Source of the DNA: Bacillus sp. HMF5848
GTDB taxonomy: Bacteria; Bacillota; Bacilli; Bacillales; HMF5848
Assembly: GCF_003944835.1 (NCBI RefSeq)
Contig: NZ_RWIV01000001.1
Location: 1,093,501-1,157,500, forward strand
Length of the DNA stretch: 64,000 bases
Direction: 5' to 3'
Positions 1 to 8,145 of this stretch are shown in pieces; the stretch's first letter is position 1, and every line of letters starts with the position of its first letter. The notes below the pieces were generated by a model. It was given only the letters and a program-made list of their open reading frames with translations, was not told the DNA's origin and ran no database searches. Position numbers and translations under genes: made by a program.

Positions 1-2
1 AA

Positions 3-320
3 TATTATCATACTCTTTTACTACAATATATTGGTCCAGACAAGGCTCCCTTTTATTACTATGTGATGGAATGTCGTTTATCTCAGCAAGAGGTAGAGGA
101 TTTCCTGCAAAATTGTGAAAGGCTGAACAATGAGTACAAAAAACAAAAAGCGGAAGGCTTTGTTATATTCACCCCGCTTCTTGAAGATTTTAGGCAGCTA
201 ATACCAAATGTGCTTGATCTCGAGAAGACAATTGACACATTACTCGCACAGCATATGTTTAAACCAATAATGGAGGAATTTAAACAATTGTTCTATAAAG
301 ATCGTAGAAGGAAGAATTGA
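3..320 (+). CDS. yhaI: YhaI, DUF1878 family protein (5' end cut off by the window)
   Basis: The frame is open from base 3, so only the last ~105 residues are visible. A GTG at 63 is internal to the frame and is not a convincing start. The residues (FYYYVMECRLSQQEV, later a run of acidic and leucine residues ending in KDRRRKN) resemble the DUF1878/YhaI family, a small soluble protein of unknown role. The next gene, convergent and only 5 bp away, is hpr, the same neighbour as yhaI has in B. subtilis. Recognition is from memory of the family plus synteny. Confidence 0.7.
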   Translation, partial: YYHTLLLQYIGPDKAPFYYYVMECRLSQQEVEDFLQNCERLNNEYKKQKAEGFVIFTPLLEDFRQLIPNVLDLEKTIDTLLAQHMFKPIMEEFKQLFYKDRRRKN

Positions 321-325
321 GCACC

Positions 326-907
326 TTACTCTTGTGGTAGAGAGTTAGCTTCCTGCTTTTTTCTCAACCTGCCATCCTCTTCTACAAATTCCTCTTTAAT
401 ATTTGTGAATGATGTTTCAAATATTTGCATGAAGTCATCCCCGTAAATATTCCTGATAATACCCATAACTTCTAATATTTCTGGGAACTTTCCGTACATC
501 TCTTTTAGTGGGAGGGAACCTACGAAAGCAGAATTTTTATTAGGTTCATAGCTTTCAATTAAGTCCAGTAAAATTTTTTCTCCGTCTTCTGTTAATTCAA
601 TATACGTATTCCGTTTGTCAGTTTCTTTTTTTGAAAAATGAAGAAGACCACGTTCTTCCAGCTTTTTTGAAAAGTTAAATGCTGTAGATACGTGCATAAC
701 ACCAAACTTTGCAATTTCTGAAATAGATGCCCCTTTCAGATGGTAAGCAATCCAAAGTATGTGGTGTTCGTTAATATTGAGATCATATGGCTTAATCCAT
801 TGCTGCCAATCTTTTTCTACCGACTTCCACAACGCCTTACTTAATTGTGCAATACGCTGACTAAATATTAGTGCTTCTTTAGCCGAATAGTTCTCGTTTC
901 CTTTCAT
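326..907 (-). CDS. hpr: Transition-state regulator Hpr (ScoC), MarR family
   Basis: 193 residues, close to the ~200 of B. subtilis Hpr/ScoC. The N-terminal half carries the MarR-type winged helix (roughly residues 45-110, with [20 protein letters not shown] and [16 protein letters not shown]). The C-terminal part is the Hpr-specific extension. In B. subtilis this protein represses extracellular protease, sporulation and peptide-transport genes during the transition state. The ATG at 907 is preceded by GCAGGTGA. It is convergent with yhaI and lies beside trpP and serC, as in B. subtilis. Nothing is unusual apart from a polar, divergent tail. Confidence 0.93.
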   Translation of the reverse strand: MKGNENYSAKEALIFSQRIAQLSKALWKSVEKDWQQWIKPYDLNINEHHILWIAYHLKGASISEIAKFGVMHVSTAFNFSKKLEERGLLHFSKKETDKRNTYIELTEDGEKILLDLIESYEPNKNSAFVGSLPLKEMYGKFPEILEVMGIIRNIYGDDFMQIFETSFTNIKEEFVEEDGRLRKKQEANSLPQE

Positions 908-1221
908 AACGTCACCTGCTTTACATTGACTTCTTTTCTCTATTATGCCAGTAAAATAAAAAATGTTAAAGATAAAATTTAAAAAAATCTGAAAAATTAA
1001 CCAATATTCTTTAACTTTTTTTCTTTTGTTGCACTCAGAACAATTCGTTATATCATATCATAGTGAATAATTGAAAAAATCAATGTAAGCATTAAACCTC
1101 CCAATTATGTCAATTTTTATAATAAACTATTCTACAAAACAAACAAAAATCCTCTTTTATTTGTTAGTACATACAGCGATTTTTTTTGCATATAATAGCA
1201 TCATAGAAAGGAGGCGTGGTT

Positions 1222-1413
1222 GTGAGGCAAATAGCAATAGTGTTTTTAGTAGTTGGATTTCTGTGCTTAGCAGTATTTGTTCACTTTTTGCTAGCTTTTT
1301 TACGACCTGGTATGTACCCTCCTAAACGTGTATTACAGGAGCGCCTTAAGCTCTTTGCTACTGTAGCCAGTGGTGCTTTGCTGATTGGGTTTCTCATATA
1401 TTTAATATCTTAA
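1222..1413 (+). CDS. Small two-helix membrane protein, unknown
   Basis: 63 residues read from GTG 1222, which lies 7 nt after a strong AAAGGAGG at 1207-1214. An upstream in-frame GTG at 1216 is too close to that site. There are two hydrophobic segments (about residues 4-26 and 44-62) separated by a short basic loop (RPGMYPPKRVLQERLK). I do not recognise the family. B. subtilis has yhaH at this position, but that is a larger YtxH-type protein, so this is not an obvious equivalent. It ends just before a terminator shared with the convergent trpP. Confidence 0.6.
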   Translation: MRQIAIVFLVVGFLCLAVFVHFLLAFLRPGMYPPKRVLQERLKLFATVASGALLIGFLIYLIS

Positions 1414-1429
1414 TAACTTAAAAGAAATA

Positions 1430-1450
1430 AGGCTGCCTAATAGGCAGCCT
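1430..1450. terminator. Bidirectional terminator between the small membrane gene and trpP
   Basis: A 9-bp GC-rich stem (AGGCTGCCT / AGGCAGCCT) with a 3-nt loop. A T-rich tail follows on the minus strand (TTATTTCTTTT) and a shorter one on the plus strand. It sits between two convergent genes. Confidence 0.85.
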
Positions 1451-1468
1451 TTCATGTGTGTATTTTCT

Positions 1469-1993
1469 TTACATTTGTGGAACTAGTGTTGTGCGCCTTA
1501 ATATTTGTTGAACAATTGGGTGTAATACAACCATAGCAATTGTATTTAAGACTGTTGCTGGAAGAACAACTGCAACAAATAAAACCATAAAACCAGCAGG
1601 TAAGCCGACAATGGCAAGTGCCGCCGTTAAGAAAATAATACCTGAAACAATGGTTCCAACTGCTGTTATAATAGCTGCAAACACAACATTTTGACTGTAT
1701 TTCTTTAGAGCGATAATGACTAATACGATTACAAGCGACGTAATTATCTTATCGACCATATTGGGTAGGAATCCACCAGGAAATGTTGTTGTAAGTCCAG
1801 AAATCAAACCGGTTACAATACCTAACACAACAGCATAATTTGCTTGCGGAAATAGTAGCAACCCTAGGAACATCATAATAAGAAGCATATCTGGCTTCAT
1901 ACCTGATCCATATCCAGGAATAACTGCGTGTAAAACTGCTCCAATCCCAATAAACAGTGACAATAAGACTAGTACTCTCGTATTCATTTTCAT
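1469..1993 (-). CDS. trpP: Tryptophan transporter TrpP
   Basis: 174 residues from ATG 1993, which has SD GAGGAG at 2002-2007 with 8-nt spacing. A second ATG at 1999 is only 2 nt from that SD. About five or six hydrophobic segments, with the family-like GYGSGMKPDMLL stretch near residue 30 and an FPGGFLPNMVDK stretch in the middle, match the TrpP/YhaG tryptophan permease family. Its neighbours hpr and serC are the same as in B. subtilis. Translation is probably controlled by TRAP, because the ribosome binding site is embedded in a TRAP-type triplet array (separate entry). Confidence 0.9.
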   Translation of the reverse strand: MKMNTRVLVLLSLFIGIGAVLHAVIPGYGSGMKPDMLLIMMFLGLLLFPQANYAVVLGIVTGLISGLTTTFPGGFLPNMVDKIITSLVIVLVIIALKKYSQNVVFAAIITAVGTIVSGIIFLTAALAIVGLPAGFMVLFVAVVLPATVLNTIAMVVLHPIVQQILRRTTLVPQM

Positions 1994-1994
1994 G

Positions 1995-2022
1995 CTCATC
2001 TCTCCTCATCTAATCTAGACTA
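1995..2022 (-). promoter_or_regulatory. TRAP-binding-type (G/U)AG repeat array over the trpP ribosome binding site
   Basis: Read 5' to 3' on the minus strand there are six triplets, TAG, TAG, TAG, GAG, GAG and GAG, each separated by exactly 2 nt (period 5). They begin at 2022, 2017, 2012, 2007, 2002 and 1997. The array covers the Shine-Dalgarno sequence and ends one base before ATG 1993. In B. subtilis, TRAP binds such repeats in the trpP leader and blocks translation when tryptophan is plentiful. The TRAP gene itself is not in the window. Confidence 0.8.
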
Positions 2023-2109
2023 ATTTTTTTAGCTTCCCCCACTAGTGCGCTAATGCCTAGTGCAAAAAAGCTTATCACAAGTATAGCAGTAATTTGTCAG
2101 AATTTAAAG

Positions 2110-3201
2110 TTATAAATATGAATTCTTAAAATCTTGCATATATGTTGCTAGTGCCTCACATGCTTCTAAGCTAACAGCGTTATAAATGGAAGCACGACAA
2201 CCTCCAACAGAACGATGTCCTGCGAGACCAATAAATCCTTTTTCTTTAGCGGACGAAAGGAACTTTTTAGTTGCTTCCTCGGTAGGTAAAGTAAATGTTA
2301 CATTCATATTTGACCGACTATCTATAGCAGCATGTGGTGTGTAGAAGCCATTACTGTCATCAATACTGTTATAAAGCAGAGCAGCTTTTTGTTCGTTACG
2401 TTGTTCTACTTTTTCAATTCCACCTTGCTCCTCAACCCATTGTAATACAAGACTTAACAAGTAAATCGCAAAGGTTGGTGGTGTATTATATAAAGAATTG
2501 GCTTTTGTGTGAGTAGTATAATTTAGCATCGTTGGTAAATTACTGTGTGACCTTTCCAGCAGCGATTTTTTTACAATGGCAACCGTTACACCAGAAGGGC
2601 CTAAGTTCTTTTGCGCTCCTGCATATATTAATGAAAATTTGTTCACGTCAAGCTTACGACTTAATATGTCGCTTGACATATCGGCCACTAAATCAGCATC
2701 TGGTAAGCCGGAAAAATCATGCCACTGAGTACCAAAAATAGTGTTATTTGTTGTTATATGGACGTAAGCTGGGTTCTCCAATGTAAGAGAACAATCCACA
2801 GCAGGGATGTAGCTGTAGTTTTGCTCCTTACTAGAAGCTATTACTTTAGTATGACCTAATTTTTCAGCTTCTTTTAATGCCTTCTCCGACCATGCTCCTG
2901 TTAATACATAATATGCCACTTGCTTCTCATGTAGAAAGTTCAAAGGAATCATTGAAAATTGTAAACTTGCCCCACCTTGTAAGAACAGCACCTCATATTC
3001 ATCAGAAATATTCATGATAGAACGTAATCTTGCTAATGCGCCTTCGTGAACCGCATCATACTCCTTGCTGCGATGACTTAATTCCATTACTGACATGCCA
3101 GTACCTTTGAAGTTAAGCAGTTCTTGTTGAGCTTTATGTAATACTTCTGTTGGTAAGGCTGATGGTCCCGCATTAAAATTGAATGCACGAGTTTCTGTCA
3201 T
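2110..3201 (-). CDS. serC: Phosphoserine aminotransferase SerC
   Basis: 363 residues, normal length for class-V aminotransferase SerC. It catalyses the PLP- and glutamate-dependent conversion of 3-phosphohydroxypyruvate to phosphoserine in serine synthesis. The N-terminus reads FNAGPSALP, the family signature. The PLP-binding lysine lies in YAGAQKNLGPSGV near residue 197, and the C-terminal GHRSVGGCRASIYNA phosphate-binding segment is intact. A GAGGAGG SD precedes ATG 3201. It is isolated from hit by a terminator, so it probably has its own promoter. Confidence 0.96.
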   Translation of the reverse strand: MTETRAFNFNAGPSALPTEVLHKAQQELLNFKGTGMSVMELSHRSKEYDAVHEGALARLRSIMNISDEYEVLFLQGGASLQFSMIPLNFLHEKQVAYYVLTGAWSEKALKEAEKLGHTKVIASSKEQNYSYIPAVDCSLTLENPAYVHITTNNTIFGTQWHDFSGLPDADLVADMSSDILSRKLDVNKFSLIYAGAQKNLGPSGVTVAIVKKSLLERSHSNLPTMLNYTTHTKANSLYNTPPTFAIYLLSLVLQWVEEQGGIEKVEQRNEQKAALLYNSIDDSNGFYTPHAAIDSRSNMNVTFTLPTEEATKKFLSSAKEKGFIGLAGHRSVGGCRASIYNAVSLEACEALATYMQDFKNSYL

Positions 3202-3424
3202 GTTGAATCCTCCTCGCTCAAATAAGATTACATATATCCTATCATGTTTAATAGAAAATAAAAGTTTAAATTTTGAATTTTTTTAAAATTAAGTAGATAA
3301 TAGTTTGAGTATCGACAAAATTTTGAAAAGTAAATACGATGACTAGAGTTTTGTATGTGCTGTATTGGAAGATAACTTACAAAAACGCAGGTGATTTGGT
3401 TAATATTTGATAATAAAAAAAGCC

Positions 3425-3462
3425 GTCCTAAAAAGATCATTTTTTCTTGATCTTTTTAGGAC
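3425..3462 (-). terminator. Terminator downstream of hit
   Basis: A perfect 15-bp stem (GTCCTAAAAAGATCA with its complement) and an 8-nt loop. On the minus strand GGC and a run of seven T follow. It ends the hit transcript before serC. Confidence 0.9.
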
Positions 3463-3540
3463 AGCCTTTAAAATTTTGTTATTTGAAGATTCTGGTAGCT
3501 ATGGCTTTCTGCACCAACGGGTTGTGTAATTCAAACTTTA

Positions 3541-3960
3541 CTAAAGTGAACTTGAAATTTTCTGAGCAATATCTTGGAGATCTTCGGATGTGTATTGACT
3601 ATTATTTGTTTTCCAAACAGCGCCAAAGCCGTCTCCTTTACCATAGCGAGGAATTAAGTGCATATGAAAGTGAAACACAGATTGTCCAGCATCTTCGCCG
3701 TTATTATTTAACACATTTAATCCGACTGGTTGGAATTGCTCGTGAATGGCATTTGCTATATGTGGTACAACTTTAAAAATACTTTCAGCTTCTTTTTCAG
3801 ATAACTCATATACGTTCTCTTTATGTACCTTCGGGATAACAAGTGTATGTCCTTTAGTGACTTGACTAATGTCCAGAAATGCGACAACATCTTCATTTTC
3901 AAACACTTTTGCACAAGGGATGTCCCCGTTAACTATTTTACAAAAAATACACTCACTCAT
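3541..3960 (-). CDS. hit: HIT-family nucleotide-binding protein Hit
   Basis: 139 residues from ATG 3960. The longer frame adds 13 residues that do not fit the family, whereas AAAGGGTG lies just upstream of 3960. The histidine triad HFHMH is at residues 97-101, with the conserved N-terminal Cys4/Cys7 pair and an NNNGEDAGQSV loop. HIT proteins hydrolyse or bind purine nucleotides and are dimeric and cytoplasmic. It lies opposite ecsA as in B. subtilis, with an unusual structured RNA in the gap between them. Confidence 0.95.
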   Translation of the reverse strand: MSECIFCKIVNGDIPCAKVFENEDVVAFLDISQVTKGHTLVIPKVHKENVYELSEKEAESIFKVVPHIANAIHEQFQPVGLNVLNNNGEDAGQSVFHFHMHLIPRYGKGDGFGAVWKTNNSQYTSEDLQDIAQKISSSL

Positions 3961-4046
3961 GTTAAACACCCTTTCTTTTCTTAAAGTATCTGTTATCAAA
4001 ACTATATCAGAGTAGATAGGTAATTGGAATTTTTTGATTAAAATTA

Positions 4047-4090
4047 TAAGAAAAAAAACAACGGAACAGGGTAGTGGTACCCTGCTCCGT
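4047..4090 (-). terminator. Intrinsic terminator of the hit-ecsA RNA
   Basis: A 13-bp stem (ACGGAGCAGGGTA pairing with TACCCTGTTCCGT, one G-U) with loop CCAC, followed on the minus strand by TTG and eight T. It is one of the strongest terminators in the window. Confidence 0.9.
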
Positions 4091-4320
4091 CTATGAAGAG
4101 GCAGATTTGCGTCTAATACAGTAAAGTCTCTTTACGAAACACCTCATTTGTCATGGAAGTTGTTTGGTTACTTCACAAATGTGTCTTTCGTCAACACCTC
4201 ATTTGGTTGATATCGAGTACTATTTGCTAGAGCTTAAAGTAAAATGTCGTTCACCGACACCTCATTTCAATGTTTGATGATTCTGTGTTCATCTTCATTG
4301 TTTAACCTCTGCCCCTTCGC
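4047..4320 (-). ncRNA. Structured RNA with three AAAUGAGGUG repeats, hit-ecsA intergenic
   Basis: Read on the minus strand from about 4320 to 4047. A closing helix joins GAAGGGGCAG (4318-4309) to CUGCCUCUUC (4104-4095). A local hairpin follows (CAAUG..CAUUG around 4300-4266). Then come three copies of AAAUGAGGUG, at 4267-4258, 4204-4195 and 4149-4140. The RNA ends in a strong terminator hairpin with a U tract. Two helices contain pairs that are G-U on the minus strand but A-C mismatches on the plus strand, which fixes the strand. Copies 1 and 2 can be drawn as hairpin loops presenting AAAUGAGG, or as a helix with AGG bulged. No open frame or SD fits it. It may be a free small RNA, or a leader attenuating hit 87 nt downstream. 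I cannot name the family, and the 5' end is approximate. Confidence 0.7.
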
Positions 4321-4473
4321 TAATTATTATGGACCAACGATGCCGAAATTATTACAAAGAATTTAATTATTTTATTTTATTATCATTTATTGTGGCTATA
4401 GAAGTTAAACCTGACGAAATCATCTCGTGAAATATAGGGTGAAAACAATTAATGAAACCTTGAAGGGAAAAAA

Positions 4474-4502
4474 TGCAAAAACAGTGAGCATCATGCTACA
4501 AT
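4474..4502 (+). promoter_or_regulatory. Candidate extended -10 promoter for ecsABC
   Basis: TGC-TACAAT at 4494-4502 forms an extended -10. The sequence 17 bp upstream (TGCAAA, 4474-4479) is a poor -35. It lies 35 bp before ecsA. The only support is the motif match. Confidence 0.35.
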
Positions 4503-4536
4503 ATTAATCAAATATTTCTTTGAGAGGATTTGTAAA

Positions 4537-5274
4537 ATGAGCTTATTACAAGTAAAAGATTTATCCGGTGGTTATACGAAAAATAATGTATTACAGGATG
4601 TGTCTTTTGAAGTAAAACCTAAAGAGATCGTTGGTCTTATAGGTCTAAATGGCGCAGGAAAAAGTACAACGATTAAACATATTATTGGATTGATGGAGCC
4701 TCGAAAAGGAGAGGTGCAAATTAATGGTGTAAAGACGCAAGACAATATAGAGAAATATCGCTCGCAATTTAGCTTTATTCCTGAAACACCTATACTATAT
4801 GAAAACTTAACATTAAAAGAGCATATCGAGCTAACAGCAATGGCTTATGGGTTAACGAAAGAACAGCTTGAAGAGCGTACACCAATATTGCTGAAAAAAT
4901 TTAGAATGGAAAAACGGTTGTCTTGGTTTCCTTCACACTTTTCTAAGGGCATGAAGCAAAAGGTTATGATTATGTGTGCTTTTTTAGTACAACCTTCTTT
5001 ATATATTATTGATGAACCGTTTGTTGGTTTAGATCCTCTTGGGATTCACGCTTTGCTTGAGCTTATGCAAGAGATGAAGGAAAGTGGAGCAGGAATACTC
5101 ATGTCAACACATATATTAGCAACAGCTGAAAAATATTGTGATTCATTTATTATTCTTCATGATGGAAAAATTCGCGCAAAAGGTACATTATCTGACTTGC
5201 AAAATAGCTTTAAAATGCCAGGTGCGTCGTTAGATGATATTTATATTGAGCTAACAAAGGAAGAAGAGCAATGA
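4537..5274 (+). CDS. ecsA: ABC transporter ATP-binding protein EcsA
   Basis: 245 residues, the usual EcsA length. Walker A is GLNGAGKST (about 36-44), the signature is the degenerate FSKGMKQK typical of EcsA-like exporters, and Walker B is LYIIDEPFVGLDP. With EcsB it forms an ABC exporter needed in B. subtilis for protein secretion, competence, and processing of RasP substrates. The last codon overlaps the start of ecsB by 4 bp (ATGA), which indicates translational coupling. Confidence 0.95.
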   Translation: MSLLQVKDLSGGYTKNNVLQDVSFEVKPKEIVGLIGLNGAGKSTTIKHIIGLMEPRKGEVQINGVKTQDNIEKYRSQFSFIPETPILYENLTLKEHIELTAMAYGLTKEQLEERTPILLKKFRMEKRLSWFPSHFSKGMKQKVMIMCAFLVQPSLYIIDEPFVGLDPLGIHALLELMQEMKESGAGILMSTHILATAEKYCDSFIILHDGKIRAKGTLSDLQNSFKMPGASLDDIYIELTKEEEQ

Positions 5275-6476
5275 TGAACATTCAAGATATTTGGAATAAG
5301 CGATTTCAACAATATTTACAAGAAACATCACGATATTTACGATACATTTTTAACCAGCATTTAATGCTAGTTCTTCTTTTTTTAATAGGAGGAGGAGCTT
5401 ATGCATACCAACAATGGCTAACTGTGGTTTCACCAACATTTCCTGCTAATTTTATTATGGCTTTAATTATAGCCGCAGCTTTAACACCTAGTGCTGTGCA
5501 AACTTTTCTAAAGGAACCCGACATTGTTTTCTTACTTCCTGCAGAGACGAAGCTTGCTCCATACTTTAAAAAGTGTATATCTGTAAGCATAATTAGCAAA
5601 GGGTACATGTTAGTAGTTGCTATAGCAGTGTTGAGTCCTTTGTATGTTAGATTTCACTCTCCAACAAAGTGGCAGGTGCTTGCGTTACTAACCATTATTG
5701 TAATCTTGAAAGCATGGAATATGTTTATGAAGTGGAAGATGATGTATATCGCTGACAGCTCTTTAGATATCCTTGATATTGTTGTTAGATACTTAGTGAA
5801 CTTTGCCTTTATTTATATTGCGTTACAACGTGCTAATCCTTTATATATTGCTGTAATAATTATCATTGCTGCAGCACTCATGTTTTTTTACATGAAGCTC
5901 ACAAACGGAAAAACTCTAAAATGGGAAAAGCTTATACATCTTGAGGAAAAACGAATGTTGTCATTTTATAAAATAGCCAATCTTTTTACGGACGTTCCTC
6001 ATTTAAAACAAACTGTGAAGCGTCGTAAATGGTTAGATCCTTTACTTAAAGTTCCATTTTCGAAAGAGCAAAGCTATCCATATTTGTATTGGCGAACTTT
6101 CGCACGTTCTGGAGATTATTTCTCGCTATATATTCGCTTAACTATAATAGCAGTAATTTTTCTGCTCGGATTTCCTACAAACAATTGGAAGATCTTTATT
6201 ATTCCATTGTTTTTATATGTAACAGGCTTTCAACTTAAAGTTCTATTTCATCATTTTAAATTCACAATATGGTTACGCCTTTATCCTATAAATGCTAATC
6301 ATCAGCTTACTTCGTTTAAAAAGATGCTATTCTTGCTTTTAACAACTCAGACAGTATTCTTAAGTGCTGCTATGTTTTTTATTGACTCATGGCAAATGGC
6401 TTTGTATGGGTTGTTAGCCGGACTTCTTTCGAGTGGAGCGTTAACCAGCTTTTTTATGAAAAAAATAAATAATTAA
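5271..6476 (+). CDS. ecsB: ABC transporter permease EcsB
   Basis: 401 residues with about ten hydrophobic segments in two groups (roughly 30-200 and 275-395) split by a charged cytoplasmic stretch. This is the EcsB architecture. The start overlaps the ecsA stop. A second ATG follows at once (5274), so the exact start could be one codon later. It is the membrane partner of EcsA. Its short motif content makes the assignment rest mainly on length, topology and position. Confidence 0.93.
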   Translation: MMNIQDIWNKRFQQYLQETSRYLRYIFNQHLMLVLLFLIGGGAYAYQQWLTVVSPTFPANFIMALIIAAALTPSAVQTFLKEPDIVFLLPAETKLAPYFKKCISVSIISKGYMLVVAIAVLSPLYVRFHSPTKWQVLALLTIIVILKAWNMFMKWKMMYIADSSLDILDIVVRYLVNFAFIYIALQRANPLYIAVIIIIAAALMFFYMKLTNGKTLKWEKLIHLEEKRMLSFYKIANLFTDVPHLKQTVKRRKWLDPLLKVPFSKEQSYPYLYWRTFARSGDYFSLYIRLTIIAVIFLLGFPTNNWKIFIIPLFLYVTGFQLKVLFHHFKFTIWLRLYPINANHQLTSFKKMLFLLLTTQTVFLSAAMFFIDSWQMALYGLLAGLLSSGALTSFFMKKINN

Positions 6477-6494
6477 CGAGAAAGGACGAGATGG

Positions 6495-7229
6495 GTGGAG
6501 AATTACGAACAAGCTATTCACAAAGAGCTTTTTTACTGGAAACATTCTATTTTGCAAAAGCCAAGCTTATTCACTCGTTCTTCAAAGCAACTGCAAACAA
6601 AAATAAACAGTCTGGTTCCTGATAAAGTTCACACTGCACTAACAGACGCTATTAAGAAAATGGTAGAAGTGGTGCTATCAGGATCGGGCTTTGCTGGCAC
6701 TTCACCACTGCAGCAATTGACTTTACAAGAACGTGATGAACGTGCTTTAGCAAAAATTGCATCCTATAAAAGAGCGGGTATGTTGGGTGGCGCCGGAACA
6801 GGCGCCGGTGGAGTTGTTCTTGGCTTGACAGACTTTCCGTTACTGTTATCAATTAAGATGCGCATGCTTTTTGAATTAAGTGCCATATATGGATTTAACA
6901 CGAAGCAGGAAAACGAACGCTACTTTTTACTGTATATATTTCAGTTAGCCTTTTCGAGTCATGCTCATCGCCAGCAAGTATTGAACATAATTGAAGAATG
7001 GCATATGACAGAATCTGAGGCGAAGTTATTGGATTGGCGGGCATTTCAACAAGAATATCGAGATTACATTGACTTGGCGAAGCTATTACAGCTTATGCCT
7101 GGGATCGGAGCCGTTGTAGGCGCTGTTGCGAATTATAGTTTAGTGGAACATTTAGGGAAAACCACGATGAATTGCTTTAGATTAAGATTGCTACAAGATA
7201 TAACAAATGGGGGAAAAGAAACGGTATGA
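6495..7229 (+). CDS. ecsC: EcsC family protein
   Basis: 244 residues from GTG 6495, with AAAGGA upstream. The glycine-rich stretch GMLGGAGTGAGGVVLGLTDFP (about residues 96-116) and the later PGIGAVVGAVANY are typical of the EcsC domain, a peripheral or membrane-associated protein of unknown biochemical role encoded with EcsAB. It starts 18 bp after ecsB. Its stop overlaps the next start (ATGA), so the operon continues into the PAP2 gene. Confidence 0.92.
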   Translation: MENYEQAIHKELFYWKHSILQKPSLFTRSSKQLQTKINSLVPDKVHTALTDAIKKMVEVVLSGSGFAGTSPLQQLTLQERDERALAKIASYKRAGMLGGAGTGAGGVVLGLTDFPLLLSIKMRMLFELSAIYGFNTKQENERYFLLYIFQLAFSSHAHRQQVLNIIEEWHMTESEAKLLDWRAFQQEYRDYIDLAKLLQLMPGIGAVVGAVANYSLVEHLGKTTMNCFRLRLLQDITNGGKETV

Positions 7230-7897
7230 GTGTACAATTAAGAGAGAATTCAGAACTTGTTACTAGCCGGGGGAGGCACATATGGTCGGTGTTGTATGCT
7301 TTTGTGCCAGTTGCGGTGTTAATACTTACTGTTCTGACATTTTTAGTGTTACGTGGTGAAGAGCTTCTTATTGATACGGTAGGCTCATCCATTTTTACAG
7401 CGCTTAATAGTGCAACACCATTTTTTGTTGCTGTTGCAGTATTTGGCTCAACGTATGCTGTTTTGACTGTATTGTTACTCATGATAGTATTTTTAATAGT
7501 GAAAAAAGATTATATAGGAGCTTTTATCTTTTTTGTTGGAGGGCTAACAGCTTATTTTTCCAATAGCATTTTTAAAGACTGGATTGGTAGACCTCGACCT
7601 AGTTTACAGGCCGTTGTAGAATCAGAGGGATACAGCTTTCCGAGTGGGCATATGATGGTTGGATTTGTATTGTATAGCTTAGTTGCCTATTATGTGATCA
7701 AACATGTGACATTTAAATTTACTGCAACAGTAACAGTAACTTGTGTAGCTTTGCTGTTGTTTTTAATGGGAATCAGCAGAGTAGCACTAGGTGTGCATTA
7801 TTTATCTGATGTTGTAGCAGGTATTTGTGCGGGATATATCGTATTTATAACATTTGTTTACATCAATCAGCGTATTAGTAAACGAAAATATGCTTAA
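7226..7897 (+). CDS. PAP2-superfamily membrane phosphatase
   Basis: 223 residues with about six membrane segments. All three acid-phosphatase motifs are present: KDWIGRPRP, SFPSGHM, and SRVALGVHYLSDVVAG. Family members dephosphorylate undecaprenyl pyrophosphate, phosphatidylglycerophosphate or related lipids on the outer face of the membrane. It is coupled to ecsC by a 4-bp overlap, so it is probably cotranscribed with ecsABC. The substrate cannot be read from sequence. A dedicated UppP of the other family is encoded at 10.9 kb. Confidence 0.93.
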   Translation: MSVQLRENSELVTSRGRHIWSVLYAFVPVAVLILTVLTFLVLRGEELLIDTVGSSIFTALNSATPFFVAVAVFGSTYAVLTVLLLMIVFLIVKKDYIGAFIFFVGGLTAYFSNSIFKDWIGRPRPSLQAVVESEGYSFPSGHMMVGFVLYSLVAYYVIKHVTFKFTATVTVTCVALLLFLMGISRVALGVHYLSDVVAGICAGYIVFITFVYINQRISKRKYA

Positions 7898-7953
7898 TAA
7901 CCTGACATATTGGATACATTACGTTTGTAGCTAATATTTCAGGAGGAATGCGT

Positions 7954-8109
7954 ATGAGTAAACAAGGTAAATTAAATCAAGAGCAATCGGCTCAGCAGTT
8001 AAAAAAACAACAAGGCCGAAATGATGTAGAATTCGGCAGTGACTATCAAGTAGGTAACAGCCAAAATCAAAGCCAAAAGAAAAGTGGCAGACAAATAAAC
8101 AAGAAATAA
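7954..8109 (+). CDS. Gamma-type small acid-soluble spore protein (SspE-like)
   Basis: 51 residues, Lys/Gln/Asn/Ser-rich, with no Trp or Cys. It reads MSKQGKLNQEQSAQQLKKQ, then a VEFGSDY segment and a basic QSQKKSGR tail. The AQQ(L/V)KKQ plus EFG(S/T) pattern is that of gamma-type SASPs, amino-acid stores degraded during germination. This copy has a single repeat unit where SspE has two. A perfect AGGAGG lies 7 nt before ATG and a strong terminator follows. Expression is expected in the forespore, although I did not identify a sigma-G promoter. Confidence 0.75.
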   Translation: MSKQGKLNQEQSAQQLKKQQGRNDVEFGSDYQVGNSQNQSQKKSGRQINKK

Positions 8110-8119
8110 TGTTGAAAAA

Positions 8120-8145
8120 GCATCAGGCAGCCCTGGTGCTTTTTT
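8120..8145 (+). terminator. Terminator after the spore protein gene
   Basis: An 8-bp stem GCATCAGG / CCTGGTGC with loop CAGC, followed by six T. Confidence 0.88.

Noticed and set aside
4140-4267. Three CACCTCATTT repeats with 55- and 63-nt spacing as a CRISPR array
   Set aside because: The repeats are only 10 bp, spacing is uneven, no cas genes are present, and the repeats fit an RNA fold ending in a terminator.
4061-4320. The same intergenic RNA read on the plus strand
   Set aside because: Two helices would contain A-C mismatches on the plus strand and G-U on the minus strand. The terminator U tract also exists only on the minus strand.
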